Below, piece after piece: positions 60,481 through 64,000 of a stretch of DNA of 64,000 nt (position 1 is its first letter; every line of letters begins with the position of its first letter). The stretch spans positions 124,001 to 188,000 of the forward strand of contig NZ_BDAC01000003.1 in NCBI RefSeq assembly GCF_002091635.1. Reading direction: 5' to 3'. Both the position numbers and the translations under genes were made by a program. Below the pieces are notes generated by a model, which saw only the letters and a program-made list of their open reading frames with translations, had not been told where the DNA came from and made no database searches. This DNA comes from Pseudomonas indica NBRC 103045 (lineage in GTDB: Bacteria > Pseudomonadota > Gammaproteobacteria > Pseudomonadales > Pseudomonadaceae).

Positions 60481-61283
60481 ACCTGCGTCTGTCCGGCGTG
60501 GGCCTGACCCACGCCGACGGCCAGCCAGCGCTGCATGACATCGACCTGGACATCGCCCGGGGCGAGCGCGTCGCCCTCATCGGGCCGTCCGGCGCCGGCA
60601 AGACCAGCTTGCTTCGATTGCTGGCCACCAGCCTGAAACCCAGCGCCGGGCGGCTCGAACTGCTCGACGCGGAACCCTGGTCGCTGTCCGCGGCGGCCCG
60701 GCAGAAGTTGCGCGCCCATATCGGTCTGATCCACCAGTCCCCGCCCCTGCCGCCGCGCCAGCGGGTGGTCACCGCCGTTCTCGCCGGACGTCTCGGCCAG
60801 TGGTCGCTAGGCAAGAGCCTGCTCAGCCTGCTGCACCCGGTGGATAGCGCCGGCGCCGAAGCGGCCCTGGCGCGCCTGGACCTGGGCGACAAACTGTTCC
60901 AGCGCTGCGACCAGCTCTCCGGCGGCCAGTTGCAGCGGGTGGGCATCGCCCGCGTGCTCTACCAGGCGCCGGACCTGATCCTCGCCGACGAACCGGTCTC
61001 CGCCATGGACCCGGTCCTTGCCGGCCATACCCTCGGTGTGCTCAACCGTGAGGCCGAGGCCCGCGGCATCACCCTGCTCGCCAGCCTGCACGCGGTGGAC
61101 CTGGCCCTGGCGCACTTCCCGCGCATCGTCGGCATCCGCGATGGCCGCGTCGTCTTCGACCATCCGGCCCACGAGGTCGGCCAGGCCGAACTGGATGCGC
61201 TCTACGCAAACGAGCAATTGCAGGCCAGCGTGCCCGCCTCCGCCCCGCCGGCGCCGGTCACCCTGCACATCCCGCGATGCTGA
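60477..61283 (+). CDS. ABC transporter ATPase of the selenate/phosphonate-type importer
   Basis: A 268-residue ABC ATPase with Walker [10 protein letters not shown], signature [15 protein letters not shown] and Walker B LILADEP. It begins with a GTG overlapping the TGA of the binding-protein gene (60477-60480) and ends by overlapping the first permease. PhnC-like in sequence. Energises uptake of the unknown oxyanion. Confidence 0.93.
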   Translation: MNLRLSGVGLTHADGQPALHDIDLDIARGERVALIGPSGAGKTSLLRLLATSLKPSAGRLELLDAEPWSLSAAARQKLRAHIGLIHQSPPLPPRQRVVTAVLAGRLGQWSLGKSLLSLLHPVDSAGAEAALARLDLGDKLFQRCDQLSGGQLQRVGIARVLYQAPDLILADEPVSAMDPVLAGHTLGVLNREAEARGITLLASLHAVDLALAHFPRIVGIRDGRVVFDHPAHEVGQAELDALYANEQLQASVPASAPPAPVTLHIPRC

Positions 61284-62104
61284 ACGCTGCGCCCCGCGAT
61301 CCCGCCGCCTTGCCGCGCCTGGTCCTGACCGTCCTGGCGCTGGCCCTGTTGTGGCCGGGCCTGCGGCTCAGCGAACTGGACCTGGGCGTGCTGGTGCAGG
61401 GTGACAACGCGCGCAGCATGGCCCGCTTCGTCTCCGCCTTCTGGCCGCCGGAGCACGGCAGCGAATTCCTCGCCCTGCTCGGCCGCGCCACCCTGGAAAC
61501 CCTGGCCATCGCCACCGCCGGCATGTCCCTGGCTCTGCTCATCGCTTTTCCGGCCGCCCTGCTCGCCTCCCGCGCCCTGTCGCTGAGCGCCCTGCCACGT
61601 GGCGGGCGTCCAGCCTGGTGGGCGCGCCTGCTGCGCTGGCCGGTGCGCGGCCTGCTGATCGTCCTGCGCAGCGTGCCGGAGATCGTCTGGGCGCTGCTGT
61701 TCGTCCGTGCCGTCGGCCTTGGCCCCACGGCCGGCGTGCTGGCCATCGCCATCACCTACAGCGGCATGCTCGGCAAGGTCTATGCGGAAATCTTCGAGTC
61801 GGTGGACGCCCGGCCGTCCCGCGCACTGCTGGTCGCCGGCAGTTCGCGGCTGGCCGCATTCGCCTATGGCATTCTGCCGAACGCGGCGGCGGAGATGCTC
61901 TCCTACACCGTCTACCGCTGGGAATGCGCAATCCGCGCCTCGGTGGTGATGGGCTTCGTCGGCGCCGGCGGGCTGGGCCAGCAGATCGACCTGTCGCTGC
62001 GCATGTTCGCCGGCGGCGAAGTGGCCAGCATGCTGCTCACCTTCCTTGCCCTGGTGCTGCTCGCCGACCAGCTCAGCCGTTTCCTGCGGGCACGCCTGAC
62101 ATGA
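61277..62104 (+). CDS. ABC importer permease 1
   Basis: A 275-residue PhnE-type permease with about six hydrophobic helices. The EAA-like coupling segment near the C-terminus ([50 protein letters not shown]) contacts the ATPase. It overlaps the ATPase gene by 7 bases and the second permease by ATGA. Two different permeases suggest a heterodimeric channel. Confidence 0.9.
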   Translation: MLNAAPRDPAALPRLVLTVLALALLWPGLRLSELDLGVLVQGDNARSMARFVSAFWPPEHGSEFLALLGRATLETLAIATAGMSLALLIAFPAALLASRALSLSALPRGGRPAWWARLLRWPVRGLLIVLRSVPEIVWALLFVRAVGLGPTAGVLAIAITYSGMLGKVYAEIFESVDARPSRALLVAGSSRLAAFAYGILPNAAAEMLSYTVYRWECAIRASVVMGFVGAGGLGQQIDLSLRMFAGGEVASMLLTFLALVLLADQLSRFLRARLT

Positions 62105-62868
62105 AGCGCCTTGGCAATTACATCCTGTTGCTGACGCTGTTGGTGGCAGTGGCGGCTTCGTTCGTCTACCTCGGCATCGACCTCGGCGAACTGGGCAGCG
62201 CCCGCAGCCTGCGGCAGATGGGGCAGTACGCGGCGAATTTCCTCTCGCCGGACTTCTCCGCCGGGCACCTGCGCGCCATCGGCCAGGGCGCGCTGGAAAC
62301 CCTGGCCATGTCGGCCATCGGTACGCTGCTGGCGGCGATTCTCGGCCTGGTCCTGGCACTACCGGCAGCCGGGCGTTGCGGCCGACTCGCCCTGAGCGCG
62401 TCGCGCCTGCTGCTCAACGCCCTGCGCGCCGTGCCGGAGCTGGTCTGGGCCGCGCTCATGGTGCTCGCCGCCGGCCTCGGCCCGAACGCCGGCACCCTGG
62501 CGCTCGCCCTGCACACCGCCGGGGTCCTCGGACGCCTGTTCGCCGAAGCGCTGGAAAACACCCCGCCGGAACCGGCCGAATCCGTACGTCTAGCGGGTGG
62601 CGGGCGCATCGCCGCCTTCTGCTACGGCACGCTGCCGACGCTCTGGCCGCAACTCTTGGCCTACATGCTCTATCGCTGGGAAAACAACATCCGCATGGCC
62701 AGTGTGCTCGGCTTCGTCGGCGCCGGCGGCCTGGGGCAAATGCTTTACGTGAGCCTCAGCCTGTTCCAGGAAGCCCAGGCTGCCACGGTGATCCTGGCCA
62801 TGCTTCTGCTGGTGCTGGCGGTGGACGCGCTGAGCGGCTGGCTGAGGCAGCGCTGGGTGGCGGGCTGA
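62101..62868 (+). CDS. ABC importer permease 2
   Basis: A 255-residue PhnE-type permease, homologous to permease 1 (shared [52 protein letters not shown] pattern). ATGA overlap with permease 1. Last gene of the importer operon; a weak GAGGGG/CCCCTC stem at 62881-62904 may follow. Confidence 0.9.
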   Translation: MKRLGNYILLLTLLVAVAASFVYLGIDLGELGSARSLRQMGQYAANFLSPDFSAGHLRAIGQGALETLAMSAIGTLLAAILGLVLALPAAGRCGRLALSASRLLLNALRAVPELVWAALMVLAAGLGPNAGTLALALHTAGVLGRLFAEALENTPPEPAESVRLAGGGRIAAFCYGTLPTLWPQLLAYMLYRWENNIRMASVLGFVGAGGLGQMLYVSLSLFQEAQAATVILAMLLLVLAVDALSGWLRQRWVAG

Positions 62869-62909
62869 CACGTAAGGAGCGAGGGGGCATAAACGCTACC
62901 CCTCCGGAT

Positions 62910-63275
62910 TCATAGACCGTCTTTTTCCAGGTGGTCGAGGTTGACCGACTCGCCAGAATGCGCACCGAGCTTTTCGCGGATGTCCTCGAACATCCGGTCG
63001 TACTCGTCATGGGCGCGCATGATCAGGCTGTGGTTGGTCGGCAAGCCGTGCCTGGCCGCAATGCGGGTAGCGACGGCGGCGAAGTTGAACGCGGTGTCGC
63101 GGTGCATCTCGAATTCTTCCTCGAAGCGCTTGCCGCCCACCTCGCCCTCCATGCGGAAGTGCAGCATCGGCCCTTCCTTCGGGTCCTGGCGCACCTCGTA
63201 ATAGAGGTCGACGGCATACCCCGGCTGGTCGCCCATGGGCGTGCTCGCGCGATGCAGATGCCCCGGTTCGAACAT
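62910..63275 (-). CDS. DUF5064-like small protein
   Basis: A 121-residue acidic soluble protein starting MFEPGHLHRASTP and containing YAVDLYYEVRQDPKEGPMLHFRMEGEVGGKRFEEEFEMHRDTAFNFAAVATRIAARHG. This opening is how I remember the Pseudomonas DUF5064 family. AGGGGG precedes the ATG. No catalytic motif; function unknown. Confidence 0.7.
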   Translation of the reverse strand: MFEPGHLHRASTPMGDQPGYAVDLYYEVRQDPKEGPMLHFRMEGEVGGKRFEEEFEMHRDTAFNFAAVATRIAARHGLPTNHSLIMRAHDEYDRMFEDIREKLGAHSGESVNLDHLEKDGL

Positions 63276-63343
63276 AATGGCGTCCCCCTGCTGATGAGTC
63301 GCCTTCAGTCTAGCGTGCCACCGCTACGGTGAATTGCCCTGGG

Positions 63344-63661
63344 TCAGTGCAGGGAGGGGCTTTCGGCGCGCTCCTGGACCAACACCCAGGGTGCCACCAC
63401 TACCGCCCACAGGCTCGGATCGCGCGCCAACAGGTCCTGGGCCCGCGTCTCCTCCACCTTGGCCAACTGTCCGGCGCCCAGCCAGCCGGCAACCTTGGCC
63501 TGATCATCCTCGGCCACGGCCAGCGCAACTTCCACCAGATCGAGATGCCCCTCCACCCAGAGCAGCGCGCCGCGGGCGAAAAAAGGCTGCAATTCCTGCC
63601 AGGTGATGGGCGCGGTCTCGCCGAGCAGCTTGGCATAGAGGGTGCTTGCGTGTTCCGTCAT
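63344..63661 (-). CDS. DUF2288 family protein
   Basis: A 105-residue soluble protein (MTEHASTLYAKLLGETAPITWQELQPFFARGALLWVEGHLDLVEVALAVAEDD) that fits DUF2288, a short conserved family in pseudomonads. GGGGAACC precedes the ATG at 63661; in-frame upstream codons are rejected because they run into a non-conserved region. Function unknown. Confidence 0.85.
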   Translation of the reverse strand: MTEHASTLYAKLLGETAPITWQELQPFFARGALLWVEGHLDLVEVALAVAEDDQAKVAGWLGAGQLAKVEETRAQDLLARDPSLWAVVVAPWVLVQERAESPSLH

Positions 63662-64000
63662 GGCTTGGTTCCCCAGCGAAAAAAGGGCGTCATGATAACG
63701 TCGACGCCCCGCCCGGCAAGCACCGGGCGGCAATTGGCGCAGGGCCAGCTATGCTCGTTGGCACTGCCGCCCCAAAAAGGAGCAGCCATGACCTCCGGGT
63801 CACCGACAAACCTGGTTCGACGCAAGGAGCACGCCTCAAATAGCGACGCCGTTTTTCTATACATTTGTTGTATTTAAGCGACACATGTCTCGTCATCCCT
63901 CAAGTGTCGGCTTTTCAAGCGATAAAGCCGCACTCTACACTGTTCCGGTACAGTTGCCGGGGGTATGACCGGGGCGCTTCCTTCCCGGTTCTGCAGCTTT
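63662..64000. other. Terminal non-coding region
   Basis: 339 bases to the window edge with no convincing gene on either strand. An imperfect 16-base dyad ACTGT-TCCGGT-ACAGT at 63939-63954 looks like an operator for a gene beyond the window. Confidence 0.4.

Overview
The window is GC-rich, gene-dense chromosomal DNA of a Pseudomonas species. Gene content and order (pyrD, a DUF2835 gene, NAD-glutamate dehydrogenase gdhB, moxR/VWA operon, pchP) and the many Pseudomonas-type REP palindromes suggest the P. aeruginosa group in the broad sense, but the gene order does not match P. aeruginosa as I remember it (no pel genes between the hydrolase and gdhB). I see no tRNA, rRNA, IS element or CRISPR array.

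Layout. 1-4.2 kb: pyrD (cut by the window edge), DUF2835, a conserved hypothetical, then a small phage-like regulatory cassette (XRE repressor divergent from a Cox/excisionase-like gene, with an operator inside the promoter) and an exported alpha/beta hydrolase. 4.2-9.1 kb: gdhB. 9.5-11.4 kb: a secreted expansin with calcium-type repeats and a CBM2, then a periplasmic DUF3365 haem protein. 11.7-18.6 kb: moxR-DUF58-DUF4381-batA-batBC-batD operon with 4-8 bp overlaps at most junctions. 18.6-22 kb: MFS exporter, moeA and moaB. 22-26.7 kb: nitric oxide module norR / ytfE-norB (quinol-dependent NO reductase) with three NorR sites and a sigma-54 promoter. 27-33.8 kb: orphan betaine/choline-binding protein, exonuclease III, and a giant Lhr-type helicase into which two REP-type repeats are inserted in frame.

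34.2-41.0 kb is the most unusual locus: a five-gene operon encoding (1) a fusion of a class III PLP aminotransferase with a cyanobacterial-type acyl-ACP reductase (AAR), (2) a membrane fatty-acid desaturase, (3) a ferritin-like putative di-iron protein of the PF10118 type, (4) a DUF2156 GNAT-like transferase and (5) a second desaturase. Read together this looks like a dedicated pathway making a fatty aldehyde and converting it to a long-chain amine, N-acyl amine, or (by analogy with AAR plus the di-iron ADO) a hydrocarbon. I do not recognise it as a described system. A perfect CRP/Vfr-type site and a 19-bp palindrome lie upstream.

41-50 kb: small hypothetical, ergothioneine genes egtB-egtD, a DUF2513-like protein, an exported subtilase-like protein with an altered catalytic Asp, a small periplasmic coiled protein, a solute-binding protein, phosphorylcholine phosphatase pchP and an enoyl-reductase-like MDR enzyme. 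50.3-50.9 kb: a dense REP field containing a tandem duplication of about 230 bp. 50.9-64 kb: DEAD-box helicase, CigR-like protein, DHFR-like/Nudix pair, PilZ protein, spinster-like MFS, an MHYT-GGDEF-EAL c-di-GMP enzyme followed by an apparent GGDEF remnant, a 3-hydroxyisobutyrate-dehydrogenase-family enzyme, a four-gene phosphonate/selenate-type ABC importer, and two small conserved proteins (DUF5064-like, DUF2288).

Start codons were chosen by Shine-Dalgarno position, overlap with the upstream gene and family length; all function calls are by recognition of sequence, not database search.
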